Assembly (NCBI RefSeq): GCF_014681765.1
Contig: NZ_CP061498.1
Span: forward strand, 1,178,001-1,242,000
DNA length: 64,000 nt
From: Roseicitreum antarcticum
GTDB taxonomy: Bacteria; Pseudomonadota; Alphaproteobacteria; Rhodobacterales; Rhodobacteraceae
Reading direction: 5' to 3'
Positions within the stretch are counted from its first letter, which is position 1, and each line of letters begins with the position of its first letter. Below the pieces are notes generated by a model that made no database searches, was not told the DNA's origin, and saw nothing but the letters and a program-made list of their open reading frames with translations. Of the stretch, positions 8,690 through 17,532 are shown piece by piece. The position numbers were made by a program, and so were the translations under genes.

Positions 8690-9651
8690 CGCTTGTGTTG
8701 ACCCTGATCGCCATGACGGCAGAGCGCGCCTTTGGCTACCCCGACCGGCTGTTTCGCGCCATCGGCCACCCCGTAACGTGGCTGGGCGCGCTGATCGGCG
8801 CGCTGGACAGGCGCTGGAACATCGCAGCGGCCCCGGCATCCACCCGCCGCCGCAGGGGTGTCTATCTGGTGCTGGTGCTGCTGGCTACGGCCGTGATTCC
8901 GGGTGCTGTGTTGCATGTGGCGGGCGCAAGCGGATGGGCCGCGCTGATCGGCGTGGCCGTGCTGACCTCCAGCCTGATCGCACAGAAAAGCCTGGCCGAT
9001 CACGTCGTAAAGGTGGCCGAGGGGCTGGAGCGTGGACTTGAAGACGGTCGCGCCGCTGTGTCGATGATCGTCGGGCGCGACCCCGACCGGCTGGACGAAG
9101 CCGGCGTCGCCCGCGCGGCGATTGAAAGCCTGGCCGAGAATTTCTCGGACGGGGTGACCGCGCCCGTCTTCTGGCTGGCGCTGGCAGGCCCGGCGGGCGG
9201 CCTGGGCTACAAGGCGATAAACACCGCCGACAGCATGGTGGGCCACCTGACGGACCGGCACCGCGATTTCGGGCGCGCGGCAGCAAAGCTGGATGACTTG
9301 ATCAACCTGCCAGCGTCGCGGCTGACGGGGGCGGCGATCATACTGGCGGCTTTCGTGTCGCCTGGCATGTCGGGGCGGGGGGCAGCCCGCGCGATCCGGC
9401 GCGACGCGCGCCACCACAAATCCCCCAACGCAGGCTGGCCCGAGGCCGCGATGGCCGGGGCGCTCGGCATCTCGCTGGCCGGGCCACGCTATTACCACGG
9501 CGTGCTGATCGAAGATGGCGAGATGAACGCCGGCGGCCGCCGCGCCTTGGGTGCCGCCGACATCCGCTGCGCGCTGCAGCTCTACTGGCGCGCAGACGCG
9601 GTGATCTTTGTCACGCTGGCGCTGGTGCTGGCCGGGGTGCTGCTGGTCTGA
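8680..9651 (+). CDS. cobD: Adenosylcobinamide-phosphate synthase CobD/CbiB
   Basis: This 323-aa polytopic inner-membrane protein is the CobD/CbiB enzyme, which attaches the aminopropanol (phosphate) arm to adenosylcobyric acid in the late cobalamin pathway. Family hallmarks include the opening GYPDRLFRAIGHPVTWLG, the segment GRDPDRLDEAGVARAAIESLAENFSDG and DSMVGHLTDRHRDFGRAAAKLDDLIN. No cobalamin riboswitch was recognised upstream. The rest of the cob genes are not in the window. It converges with the ABC ATPase at 9662. Confidence 0.94.
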   Translation: MALTLVLTLIAMTAERAFGYPDRLFRAIGHPVTWLGALIGALDRRWNIAAAPASTRRRRGVYLVLVLLATAVIPGAVLHVAGASGWAALIGVAVLTSSLIAQKSLADHVVKVAEGLERGLEDGRAAVSMIVGRDPDRLDEAGVARAAIESLAENFSDGVTAPVFWLALAGPAGGLGYKAINTADSMVGHLTDRHRDFGRAAAKLDDLINLPASRLTGAAIILAAFVSPGMSGRGAARAIRRDARHHKSPNAGWPEAAMAGALGISLAGPRYYHGVLIEDGEMNAGGRRALGAADIRCALQLYWRADAVIFVTLALVLAGVLLV

Positions 9652-9661
9652 GCCACCGCGA

Positions 9662-10609
9662 TCAAGCTGCCTTGTTCGAGGTCAGCGCCAGGAACACGTC
9701 CTCCAGATCGGGGTGCTCGCTGGCGATGTCGCTGATCGTCACGCCGGCCGCCTGCACAACGCCCAATATCTCGCCCGCCGTGGTGGTGGACCTGCTGTAG
9801 CTGAAGGCCAGCGCGCCGTCAGCCCGCCGGTCGAGCGTCACGCCTTCGGGCAGCGTCAGGTCCGCAACATCGCCGGTCGGGTAGATCACCAGCGTTTTCT
9901 TGTCCAACCGGCCCAACAGCGCCGACGTCTTGTCGCGCACCACGACCTGCCCGTGGTTGATGATGGCGATCTCATCGCACATCTGTTCAGCCTCTTCGAG
10001 GTAATGCGTGGTCAGGATAATCGTCATGCCCTGTTCGTTCAGGCGACGCACATTGGCCCACAGCATCTGCCGCAGTTCCAGATCGACCCCGGCGGTGGGT
10101 TCGTCCAGCACCAGGATATGCGGGTGGTGGACCAAGGCCTTGCCCAGCAGCAGGCGCCGCCGCATGCCCCCTGACAGGGTGCGGGCATAGGCTTCGGCCT
10201 TGTCCTCCAGCCCGATCAGGCGCAAGATCTCATCGGTGCGGCGTTCGGACTTTGGCACGCCATATAGCCCCGCCTGCACGTCGAGCGCGCCGCGCGGGGA
10301 GAAGAACGGGTCCATGTTCAGCTCTTGCGGCATGACGCCAATGGCCGCGCGCGATTGGCGCGGGTTGTGGTCCTGATCGAAGCCCCAGATCCGCACCTGC
10401 CCGGCAGTCTTGGTGACAAGCCCGGCCAGAATGTTGATCAGCGTCGATTTCCCTGCGCCATTCGGCCCCAGAAGCCCAAAGATCGAGCCTGCCGGGATCG
10501 ACAGATCGACGCCGCGCAGCGCGTGCTTGTCCGGCGCGCCCTTTGCGCCGCTATAGGTTTTCTGCAAGCCGGTGATCTCAATCGCCTGCTGGGTTGCCTG
10601 TTCAGTCAT
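9662..10609 (-). CDS. ABC-2 type transporter ATP-binding protein
   Basis: This 315-aa ATPase of the CcmA/NodI/drug-efflux group has a Walker A (GLLGPNGAGKST), Q-loop (MPQELN), ABC signature (LSGGMRRRL), Walker B with D-loop (ILVLDEPTAGVD) and H-loop (TTHYLEE), plus the C-terminal extension typical of ABC-2 exporters. The start at 10609 was chosen because upstream in-frame residues look like non-coding translation. The stop lies 10 bases from the convergent cobD stop, and the gene upstream is divergent, so no permease is adjacent. It must pair with a membrane protein encoded elsewhere. Substrate unknown. Confidence 0.88.
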   Translation of the reverse strand: MTEQATQQAIEITGLQKTYSGAKGAPDKHALRGVDLSIPAGSIFGLLGPNGAGKSTLINILAGLVTKTAGQVRIWGFDQDHNPRQSRAAIGVMPQELNMDPFFSPRGALDVQAGLYGVPKSERRTDEILRLIGLEDKAEAYARTLSGGMRRRLLLGKALVHHPHILVLDEPTAGVDLELRQMLWANVRRLNEQGMTIILTTHYLEEAEQMCDEIAIINHGQVVVRDKTSALLGRLDKKTLVIYPTGDVADLTLPEGVTLDRRADGALAFSYSRSTTTAGEILGVVQAAGVTISDIASEHPDLEDVFLALTSNKAA

Positions 10610-10724
10610 GTCTGTCTCTTTCTCAAGATGCGGCCGCCGCAATCCCTTGTCCGTCTGCGTCAGTCCGCTATGATGGCGCAACATCTAAGCCGCCCAGCCC
10701 CCATCTGCAAGGAACACCCCAGCC

Positions 10725-10919
10725 ATGACCCCACGTCCCGCCTTTGACGCCCCGGAAACCGAAGTGGTCACCGTGTACCGCGTCTCTTGCGACGGCGGAG
10801 AAGGGGCAATGGGCCACCCGCGGGTCTGGCTGTCGATCCCGCATGAAACCGGAATGGTCGAATGCGGCTATTGCGACAAGCGATTCATCCACGAAGACCA
10901 CGTCGCGCAGAAGGACTGA
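10725..10919 (+). CDS. Small zinc-finger protein (zf-CHCC, NDUFS6-like)
   Basis: This 64-aa protein carries the C-x8-H-x15-C-x2-C zinc-binding pattern (Cys and His in [12 protein letters not shown], then [10 protein letters not shown]) of the zf-CHCC family, which includes the NDUFS6 zinc subunit of complex I. Free-standing versions are widespread in alphaproteobacteria. An AAGGA site lies 11 bases before the ATG. It is divergent from the ABC ATPase and precedes polA by 109 bases. A link to complex I is family knowledge, not seen here. Confidence 0.85.
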   Translation: MTPRPAFDAPETEVVTVYRVSCDGGEGAMGHPRVWLSIPHETGMVECGYCDKRFIHEDHVAQKD

Positions 10920-11028
10920 CGCCCCCCGGCGCGGCGCCCGGGCCCCAACGTCGCCATGTTCCCCCAGCGCATTGCGCCGCCACACGCGGGCCGGTCAGGC
11001 CCGGCATTTACTGCAAGGAAAACCGCGC

Positions 11029-13830
11029 ATGAGCTTTGGCAAAGGCAGCCACCTGCACCTGATCGACGGGTCGGCTTTCATCTTTCGGGCCTATCACGCC
11101 CTGCCGCCGCTGACGCGCAAATCCGACGGGCTGCCGGTGGGCGCGGTTGCTGGCTTTTGCAACATGCTGTTCAAATATGTCGAGGGCAACACCGGCCCCG
11201 ATGCGCCGACACATGCGGCCGTGATCTTCGATTTCTCTTCCAAGACTTTCCGCAACGACATCTATCCCGAATACAAGGCCAATCGGCCCGAGTTGCCCGA
11301 AGACCTGCGCCCACAATTTCCCCTGACGCGCGATGCGACGCGGGCTTTCAATATCTCTTGCATCGAGGTTGAGGACTTCGAGGCCGACGACATCATCGCC
11401 ACGCTTTCCTGTCAGGCGCGCGATGCCGGTGGGCGGGTGACGATCATTTCCAGCGACAAGGACCTGATGCAACTGGTCGGCGACGGGGTGGAAATGCTCG
11501 ATGCGATGAAAAACAAGCGCATTGGCCCCGATGAGGTGGCCGAGAAATTCGGCGTGCCGCCCAACCGGGTGATCGATGTGCAGGCACTTGCGGGCGATAG
11601 CGTGGACAACATCCCCGGCGCGCCCGGCATCGGCGTGAAAACTGCCGCGCTTCTGATCAACGAATACGGCGATCTGGAAAGCCTGCTGGCGCGCGCGGCC
11701 GAGATCAAGCAGCCCAAACGGCGCGAGACGCTCATCAATTTCGCTGATCAGATCCGTATCTCCAAACGCCTTGTCACGCTGGATTGCACGATGCCGCTGG
11801 ATATGACGCTGGAAAGCATGGAAGTGCGCGAACCCGATCATGGCACGCTTCTGGAATTCCTCAACGTGATGGAATTCCAGACTCTGACCCGGCGGGTGGC
11901 CGACAAGGCGGGCGTAACACCCCCTGCCCCGCCCGCGCCAGCGGTGACCCTGCCCGATGCCGCCCCGGAGGCGCCGGACGCCGCCCTGCCCATCGACCCC
12001 GCCGCCTATGAAGCGGTGCGCGACATCGACGCTCTGCACGCATGGATCGACATGATTTATGAACAGGGCCATGTCGCAGTTGATACCGAGACCACAGGGC
12101 TGGATGAAATGCGCGCCGATCTGGTGGGTATCTCGCTGGCCACGGCACCGGGGCGCGCCTGCTACATCCCGCTGCTGCACCGGACGGGGGGCGATGACCT
12201 TTTTGCGGACAACACGCTAACCGAGGGGCAGATCCCGTTGGAAGACGCGCTGCGCCTGTTGAAACCCGTGCTGGAAGATCCGTCGATCCTGAAGATCGGC
12301 CAGAACATGAAATATGACGCAAAGATGTTCGCACGCAACGGGATCGCCATTGCGCCGATCGACGACACGATGCTGCTGTCTTATGCCTTGCATGGCGGTT
12401 TGCACGGGCATGGTATGGATGCGCTGTCGCAGACCTATCTGAAACACATACCGATCCCGATCAAATCGCTTCTGGGGTCGGGCAAGGCCGCGATCACCTT
12501 TGACCGGGTGCCTGTGGATGACGCGGTGCGCTATGCTGCCGAGGATGCCGATATCACCCTGCGGCTGTGGCACCTGTTCAAGCCCCGCTTGCACCGAGCC
12601 CACGTGACCACGGTCTACGAGACAATGGAACGCCCGTTGATCCCGGTGCTGGCGCAGATGGAAATGGCGGGCATCGAGGTAGACCGCGAGGTGTTGTCGC
12701 GCATGTCCAACACATTCTCGCAGAAAATGGCGGCGCTGGAGGCTGAGATCCACGCGCTTGCGGGCGAAACCTTCAATGTCGGTAGCCCCAAGCAACTGGG
12801 TGAGATCCTTTACGACAAGATGGGGCTGCCAGGCGGCAAGAAGGGCAAGACCGGCGCCTATGCAACCGGGGCCGATGTGCTGGAAGATCTGGCCACGGAA
12901 CACGACCTGCCGGGCCGGGTTCTGGACTGGCGGCAGCTGTCAAAGTTGAAATCGACCTATACCGATGCTTTGCAGGACCATATCCACCCCGACACCGGGC
13001 GGGTGCATACGTCTTATGTGATCGCGGGGGCGAATACCGGGCGGCTCGCATCGACCGATCCGAATTTGCAGAATATCCCGATCCGGTCAGAAGATGGCCG
13101 CCGCATCCGCACGGCCTTTGTCGCGCCGAAGGGCAAGAAGCTGATCGCGCTTGATTACAGCCAGATCGAGTTGCGTATCCTGGCGCATATCGCGGATATA
13201 GAGGCGCTGAAGCAAGCTTTCCGCGACGGGCTGGACATTCATGCCATGACGGCATCCGAAATGTTTGGCGTGCCACTGGACCAGATGACACCGGATGTGC
13301 GTCGGCAGGCCAAGGCAATCAACTTTGGTGTGATCTACGGTATTTCGGGCTTCGGTTTGGCGCGGAATCTGCGCATCCCGCGCGGGCAGGCGCAGCAGTT
13401 CATCGATACCTATTTTGAGCGTTTCCCCGGCATCCGCGACTACATGGATGCGACCGTGGCTTTCGCCAAGGACCACAAGTATGTGGAAACGCTTTTCGGG
13501 CGGCGGATACATACCCCCGAGATCGACGCGAAGGGCCCCGGCGCAGGCTTTGCCAAACGCGCCGCGATCAACGCGCCGATTCAGGGCACTGCCGCCGACA
13601 TCATCCGCCGCGCCATGATCCGGGTGCCGGACGCCATCGCCGATCTGCCCGCAACGATGCTGTTGCAGGTGCATGACGAACTGGTGTTCGAGGTCGAGGA
13701 AAGCGCGGTGGAGGACACGATTGCCGTCGTGCGCGGAGTGATGGAAGGCGCCGCCCATCCGGTGGTGCAATTGGCTGTGCCTTTGGTGGTCGATTCGGGT
13801 ATCGGCGACACATGGGCAGAGGCACACTGA
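11029..13830 (+). CDS. polA: DNA polymerase I
   Basis: This 933-aa protein is the full three-domain DNA polymerase I used in Okazaki fragment maturation and repair. The 5' nuclease domain (about 1-290) opens with HLHLIDGSAFIFRAYHAL. The proofreading 3'-5' exonuclease is intact: Exo I DTETTGLD at about 352, Exo II NMKYDAKMF and Exo III YAAEDADITLRL. The polymerase domain has motif A (LIALDYSQIELRILAHI), motif B (RRQAKAINFGVIYG) and motif C (LLQVHDELVFEV). The ATG at 11029 has AAGGA nine bases upstream; an earlier in-frame start at 10744 would overlap the zf-CHCC gene and was rejected. Confidence 0.97.
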   Translation: MSFGKGSHLHLIDGSAFIFRAYHALPPLTRKSDGLPVGAVAGFCNMLFKYVEGNTGPDAPTHAAVIFDFSSKTFRNDIYPEYKANRPELPEDLRPQFPLTRDATRAFNISCIEVEDFEADDIIATLSCQARDAGGRVTIISSDKDLMQLVGDGVEMLDAMKNKRIGPDEVAEKFGVPPNRVIDVQALAGDSVDNIPGAPGIGVKTAALLINEYGDLESLLARAAEIKQPKRRETLINFADQIRISKRLVTLDCTMPLDMTLESMEVREPDHGTLLEFLNVMEFQTLTRRVADKAGVTPPAPPAPAVTLPDAAPEAPDAALPIDPAAYEAVRDIDALHAWIDMIYEQGHVAVDTETTGLDEMRADLVGISLATAPGRACYIPLLHRTGGDDLFADNTLTEGQIPLEDALRLLKPVLEDPSILKIGQNMKYDAKMFARNGIAIAPIDDTMLLSYALHGGLHGHGMDALSQTYLKHIPIPIKSLLGSGKAAITFDRVPVDDAVRYAAEDADITLRLWHLFKPRLHRAHVTTVYETMERPLIPVLAQMEMAGIEVDREVLSRMSNTFSQKMAALEAEIHALAGETFNVGSPKQLGEILYDKMGLPGGKKGKTGAYATGADVLEDLATEHDLPGRVLDWRQLSKLKSTYTDALQDHIHPDTGRVHTSYVIAGANTGRLASTDPNLQNIPIRSEDGRRIRTAFVAPKGKKLIALDYSQIELRILAHIADIEALKQAFRDGLDIHAMTASEMFGVPLDQMTPDVRRQAKAINFGVIYGISGFGLARNLRIPRGQAQQFIDTYFERFPGIRDYMDATVAFAKDHKYVETLFGRRIHTPEIDAKGPGAGFAKRAAINAPIQGTAADIIRRAMIRVPDAIADLPATMLLQVHDELVFEVEESAVEDTIAVVRGVMEGAAHPVVQLAVPLVVDSGIGDTWAEAH

Positions 13831-13948
13831 ACCCGCGCTGAGGCCGGTGTCCATGGGCCCGGCCCAGCCTGCCCCACACACCCCCTTGAAAAATATTGCG
13901 GCCCTGTGGGCAGCATCAACGCGGTGCGCCCTGCGGCCACATATGAGA

Positions 13949-13981
13949 GGCCCCGCGATCTCTGACAGAGATCGCGGGGCC
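13949..13981. terminator. Perfect 15-bp hairpin between convergent polA and znuA
   Basis: Arms at 13949-13963 and 13967-13981 are perfectly complementary with a 3-base loop (GAC). It sits between the stops of two convergent genes, the expected place for a two-way terminator, but neither side has a T-run. Function as a terminator is inferred. Confidence 0.5.
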
Positions 13982-14021
13982 GCCAAGGCATAGCCTCGCA
14001 CTGCCGCTCACGGCTCCGGGC

Positions 14022-15122
14022 TTAGTGGTCGTGGTCGTGGTCGTGGTCGATGCATTCCACAATGGTATTGGCAAGCGTGGTGAGAACCGAGGCATACAGT
14101 TCCTGCGGCGGGCCGTCATAATTCACCCCTGCGGGGTCCAGCATCTCGCCCACGCGGACATCCGAGCCTTCGACCACGACATCGACATAGCGCGCGCTGT
14201 GGTTGACCTCGGGGAAGATGCAGACCACGCCCTGGTCTGCAAGGCGGCCACGCAGTTCGGCCAGCCGCGCGGCCCCCGGGGCGGCGGCATCGCTGAGCGC
14301 GATGGTACCCGCGATGTTCAGGCCAAACTGCCCGACAAAGTAGCCGTAGGCATTATGGAACATGACAATCGGCGCATCCGCCGCCGGGGCCAGCGTTGCC
14401 TGCAGATCCTGCGTCAGGGCGTCGATACCGGCGATGGCCGCATCGGCGTTCTGGCGGTACGTCTCCATATTTTCAGGATCCTGCGCACCGAGGGTCGCGG
14501 TGATCTGTTCCAGCCACAGCTTGCCATTGTCGGTGTTCAGCCAGGCATGGGGGTCAGTGCCATCATGATCGTGGCCCTCATGGTCGTGACCCTCGTGGTC
14601 ATGGCCCTCGTGGTCGTGGCCCTCGTGATCGTGGCCCTCGTGATCTTGGACCTCATGATCGTGACCCTCATGGTCGTGGCCCTCGTGTTCGTGGCCCTCG
14701 TGGTCGTGGCCCTCGTGGTCATGACCCTCATGGTCATGGCCCTCGTGATCGTGACCTTCATGGTCGTGCGCGTCATCCTCCCCGAACGACGCCAGATGCA
14801 GCCCCTCGACGGCCAGCAGGCTGACGGCCTTGTCAGCGACATCCATCCCTTCCAGCGCGCGTTCCAGCCAGGGCGTGAACTCAGGCCCGACCCAGAAGAC
14901 CACATCAGCTTCGGTCAGGTTGGTTGCCTGGCTGGGGCGCAGCTGAAAATTATGCGGGTCGGCGCCGCGGTCCAGCAGCAGTTCCGGAGTGCCCAGGTCA
15001 CCCATCACCTGTGCCACCAGCCCATATACAACGGGCGTATCGGCCACGACACGCGGGACATCGGCTGTAGCGGCGACCGGTAGCGCCAGGCTGGCGCAAA
15101 TAAGTGTAATAGGGTAACGCAT
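14022..15122 (-). CDS. znuA: Zinc ABC transporter substrate-binding protein ZnuA
   Basis: This 366-aa periplasmic protein is the metal-binding component of the ZnuABC high-affinity zinc importer. A signal peptide covers about residues 1-20. Conserved parts include GADPHNFQLRPSQ (first His ligand), FHNAYGYF and FPEVNHSARYVD. Between the N-terminal lobe and the DPHAW ligand region lies a very long His/Asp/Glu-rich loop of 14 five-residue units (mostly HDHEG), and the C-terminus ends in HDHDHDH. Such loops are thought to collect zinc. The start at 15122 is supported by AGAGGA upstream. It is divergent from zur-znuC-znuB with a candidate Zur box between them. Confidence 0.96.
   Translation of the reverse strand: MRYPITLICASLALPVAATADVPRVVADTPVVYGLVAQVMGDLGTPELLLDRGADPHNFQLRPSQATNLTEADVVFWVGPEFTPWLERALEGMDVADKAVSLLAVEGLHLASFGEDDAHDHEGHDHEGHDHEGHDHEGHDHEGHEHEGHDHEGHDHEVQDHEGHDHEGHDHEGHDHEGHDHEGHDHDGTDPHAWLNTDNGKLWLEQITATLGAQDPENMETYRQNADAAIAGIDALTQDLQATLAPAADAPIVMFHNAYGYFVGQFGLNIAGTIALSDAAAPGAARLAELRGRLADQGVVCIFPEVNHSARYVDVVVEGSDVRVGEMLDPAGVNYDGPPQELYASVLTTLANTIVECIDHDHDHDH
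14559..14768 (-). repeat. 15-bp tandem repeat (14 units) encoding the ZnuA His-rich loop
   Basis: Fourteen in-frame 15-bp units encode HDHEG pentapeptides; variants are HEHEG (unit 6), HDHEV (unit 8), QDHEG (unit 9) and HDHDG (unit 14). The period is a multiple of 3, so copy-number change would lengthen or shorten the loop without breaking the frame. Confidence 0.95.
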
Positions 15123-15159
15123 AGCTAATCCTCTTGGTTTCTCGCCCACAGCCTATATA

Positions 15160-15179
15160 TGTTACGTTACAACATAACA
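15160..15179. promoter_or_regulatory. Candidate Zur operator between znuA and zur
   Basis: A 20-bp imperfect palindrome, TGTTACGTTA-CAACATAACA (8 of 10 positions paired), lies between the divergent znuA and zur starts next to a TATATAT stretch. Its TGTTA...TAACA ends resemble alphaproteobacterial Zur boxes of the ATGTTATA...TATAACAT type. One site could repress both transcripts when zinc is plentiful. Confidence 0.7.
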
Positions 15180-15197
15180 ATACCTTCGGAGTCCCGA

Positions 15198-15695
15198 ATG
15201 CCGAACACCCCCGTTCATCCCGCACGCGCTTTTGAGACGCATGACCACGACGCCTGCGCCGGGGACACATTGGCGCGGGCGGAACAAGCCGTGCGCGATC
15301 AGGGCGGGCGGATGACCCCGGTCAGGCGGCGCACGCTGGAGATCTTGCTGGAAGAACACCGCGCCATGGGGGCCTATGACGTGTTGCAGCGGCTGGCGAC
15401 GGACGGGTTCGGGCATCAGCCTCCGGTCGCCTACCGGGCGCTGGAGTTCCTGGTGGAACACGGGCTGGCGCACCGCATCCGGCGGCTGAACGCCTTTACC
15501 GCCTGCATGCACCCGGGGGACGCGCATCAGGCGGTGTTCCTCATTTGCCGTCAGTGCGATTCGGTGGCTGAAGCACGCGAAGACGCCGTGCGCACCGCCC
15601 TGAATGCCGCCAGCGCGGCGTTGGGGTTCGAGGTGGAGCGCGCGAGTATCGAAGCCTCGGGCCTGTGTCCCAAGTGCCGGGACGCGGGCGCATGA
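15198..15695 (+). CDS. zur: Zinc uptake regulator Zur (Fur family)
   Basis: This 165-aa Fur-family repressor is called Zur because it sits in the zinc-importer locus. The winged-helix part contains GGRMTPVRRRTLEILLEEHRAMGAYDVLQRL and VAYRALEFLVEHGLAHRI. Two structural zinc CxxC pairs are present (LICRQC and LCPKC), with a His/Asp/Cys-rich N-terminus (THDHDAC). The start at 15198 follows CGGAG. Its stop overlaps the znuC start (ATGA), so regulator and transporter are cotranscribed, probably autoregulated through the 15160-15179 palindrome. Confidence 0.94.
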   Translation: MPNTPVHPARAFETHDHDACAGDTLARAEQAVRDQGGRMTPVRRRTLEILLEEHRAMGAYDVLQRLATDGFGHQPPVAYRALEFLVEHGLAHRIRRLNAFTACMHPGDAHQAVFLICRQCDSVAEAREDAVRTALNAASAALGFEVERASIEASGLCPKCRDAGA

Positions 15696-16477
15696 GCCTG
15701 TTGAGTGCAGAGGGGCTGAGCGTGACCTATGGCGGCGTCACCGCGATCCGGGATGTGGACTTCACGATCGGGCGGGGCGAGATCGTCACTGTGGTTGGCC
15801 CCAATGGATCAGGGAAATCGACATTTCTGCGCGCGCTCCTCGGGATGATCCCGGCAATGGCCGGTAGCGTCACCCGCGCGCCGGGCTTGCGCATCGGCTA
15901 TGTGCCGCAGCGACTGCATATCGACGCCGCCCTGCCGCTGCCGGTGCGCCGATTCCTGTCGCTGCCGGTGCGAAACAGCGCAGCGGACATGGCGCGCGTG
16001 CTCAAACAGGTCGGTGTGCCCGATGTCGCCGATCAGGACATGGCGGGCCTGTCGGGCGGGCAGTTTCAGCGCGTGCTGCTGGCGCGCGCCCTGCTCACGA
16101 AACCCGATATCCTGGTGCTGGATGAGCCAACGCAAGGGCTGGACCAGCCCGGGGTGGCGGCATTCTACCGGCTGATCGAAGAGATGCGGGCGACGCTGGG
16201 CTGCGCGGTGCTGTCGGTCAGCCACGACCTGCATGTGGTGATGAGCGCGTCGGACCGGGTGATCTGCCTCAACGGCCATATTTGTTGCGAGGGGGCACCG
16301 CGCGTCGTCTCGAACGCGCCGGAATACCGCGCGCTGTTCGGGCTGGGCACCGGCGGCGCGCTGGCACTGTACCAACACGACCATGACCACGATCACGACG
16401 GGGGGGCGCATGGACATGCACACGCGCATGACCCAGACACGCGGGACGATGCGCCACAACAGAATGCGCGCGCATGA
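15692..16477 (+). CDS. znuC: Zinc ABC transporter ATPase ZnuC
   Basis: This 261-aa ATPase of the zinc importer has Walker A (VGPNGSGKST), signature (LSGGQFQRVLLARAL), Walker B (ILVLDEPTQGLDQP) and H-loop (VSHDLHVVM). The segment after it, VICLNGHICCEG, is typical of ZnuC. The C-terminus is His/Asp-rich (QHDHDHDHDGGAHGHAHAH), as in many ZnuC proteins. Translation is coupled to zur by a 4-base ATGA overlap; znuB follows after 108 bases. Confidence 0.95.
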   Translation: MSLLSAEGLSVTYGGVTAIRDVDFTIGRGEIVTVVGPNGSGKSTFLRALLGMIPAMAGSVTRAPGLRIGYVPQRLHIDAALPLPVRRFLSLPVRNSAADMARVLKQVGVPDVADQDMAGLSGGQFQRVLLARALLTKPDILVLDEPTQGLDQPGVAAFYRLIEEMRATLGCAVLSVSHDLHVVMSASDRVICLNGHICCEGAPRVVSNAPEYRALFGLGTGGALALYQHDHDHDHDGGAHGHAHAHDPDTRDDAPQQNARA

Positions 16478-16585
16478 CCGAGGGCAAGCGCACAGGCGCG
16501 CACCCATGCCTGCCGCCCCGCATCCCGCAGAGCCGTGCGGCAACCGGTCGCGCGCAACCGCAGATCAAGCAGAGCGAGACACATC

Positions 16586-17395
16586 ATGCTGGATGATTTC
16601 TTGGTGCGCGCGCTGATCGCCGGGCTGGCGGTCGCGCTGGCCACCGGGCCTTTGGGCTGTTTCGTGGTCTGGCGCCGCATGGCGTATTTCGGCGATGCCA
16701 CGTCGCACGCCGCAATCCTTGGCGTGGCGCTGGCGCTGGGGTTTGCAGTCTCGGTCTTTGCGGGCACGCTATTCGTGGCCCTTTTGATGGCGATGATCGT
16801 CAGCACGCTGGCCGGGCGCGGCTGGGCGATGGATACCACGCTGGGCGTGCTGGCGCATTCGTCGCTGGCGCTGGGATTGGTGGCGGTCTCATTCCTGCCG
16901 GGCGTCCGGGTGGATCTGAGCGCCTATCTGTTCGGCGACATCCTCGCCGTGTCGCGCGCCGATCTGGCGGTGATCGTGCCGGGCGCGCTGGCCGTCGCGG
17001 CGCTAGTGATCTGGCGCTGGCGCGCGCTGCTGACCGCGACCCTGTCCGAAGATCTGGCCCATGCCGCAGGCCTGCACCCCGCGCGCGAGCGCTTGGTGCT
17101 AACCGTCGCACTGGCTGTGGTGGTCGCGGTATCAATCAAGGTCGTGGGCGCGCTTCTGATCGCGGCCATGCTGATCATCCCCGCCGCCACGGCGCGCAAT
17201 TTCGCCCGCACCCCCGAGGGGATGGCCGCCATGGCGGTAGGCATCGGCGCATTGTCGGCTCTTGGCGGGTTGCGCCTTTCGCTGAGCTATGACACCCCCG
17301 CAGGCCCCAGCATCGTCGCCATCGCCGCAGGCCTCTTCGCCGGATCGGTCGTGGCGCGCACGCTGTGGCAACAGGTAAGGGCGGCGCGCGGCTGA
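16586..17395 (+). CDS. znuB: Zinc ABC transporter permease ZnuB
   Basis: This 269-aa membrane protein of the ABC-3 family has about eight hydrophobic segments and the family segment FVVWRRMAYFGDATSHAAILGVALAL near the N-terminus. It forms the channel of ZnuABC. The ATG at 16586 was chosen over an upstream one at 16535 because the domain begins there and upstream residues are Arg-rich and untypical. It is the last gene of zur-znuC-znuB. Confidence 0.95.
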   Translation: MLDDFLVRALIAGLAVALATGPLGCFVVWRRMAYFGDATSHAAILGVALALGFAVSVFAGTLFVALLMAMIVSTLAGRGWAMDTTLGVLAHSSLALGLVAVSFLPGVRVDLSAYLFGDILAVSRADLAVIVPGALAVAALVIWRWRALLTATLSEDLAHAAGLHPARERLVLTVALAVVVAVSIKVVGALLIAAMLIIPAATARNFARTPEGMAAMAVGIGALSALGGLRLSLSYDTPAGPSIVAIAAGLFAGSVVARTLWQQVRAARG

Positions 17396-17532
17396 GGCGG
17401 GGCGCGGCCGCGCCAAAACTTGCTATGAAAAGCGGCGGCCGTTTCAGGTGCAGTCTGCACGGGTCAGGGCGCATCTTGACGATATAGCGGCCCCGCGCAT
17501 GACCCGGCCGATCCCGCCCCGGTAGCGGGGCC

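Noticed and set aside
10744-11028. Longer N-terminus of DNA polymerase I
   Set aside because: It would overlap the zf-CHCC gene and adds Arg/Ser-rich residues unlike any polymerase; the ATG at 11029 has a good ribosome-binding site.
14559-14768. CRISPR-like or regulatory DNA repeat
   Set aside because: The 15-bp units are in frame and encode the His-rich loop of ZnuA, a known feature of the family.
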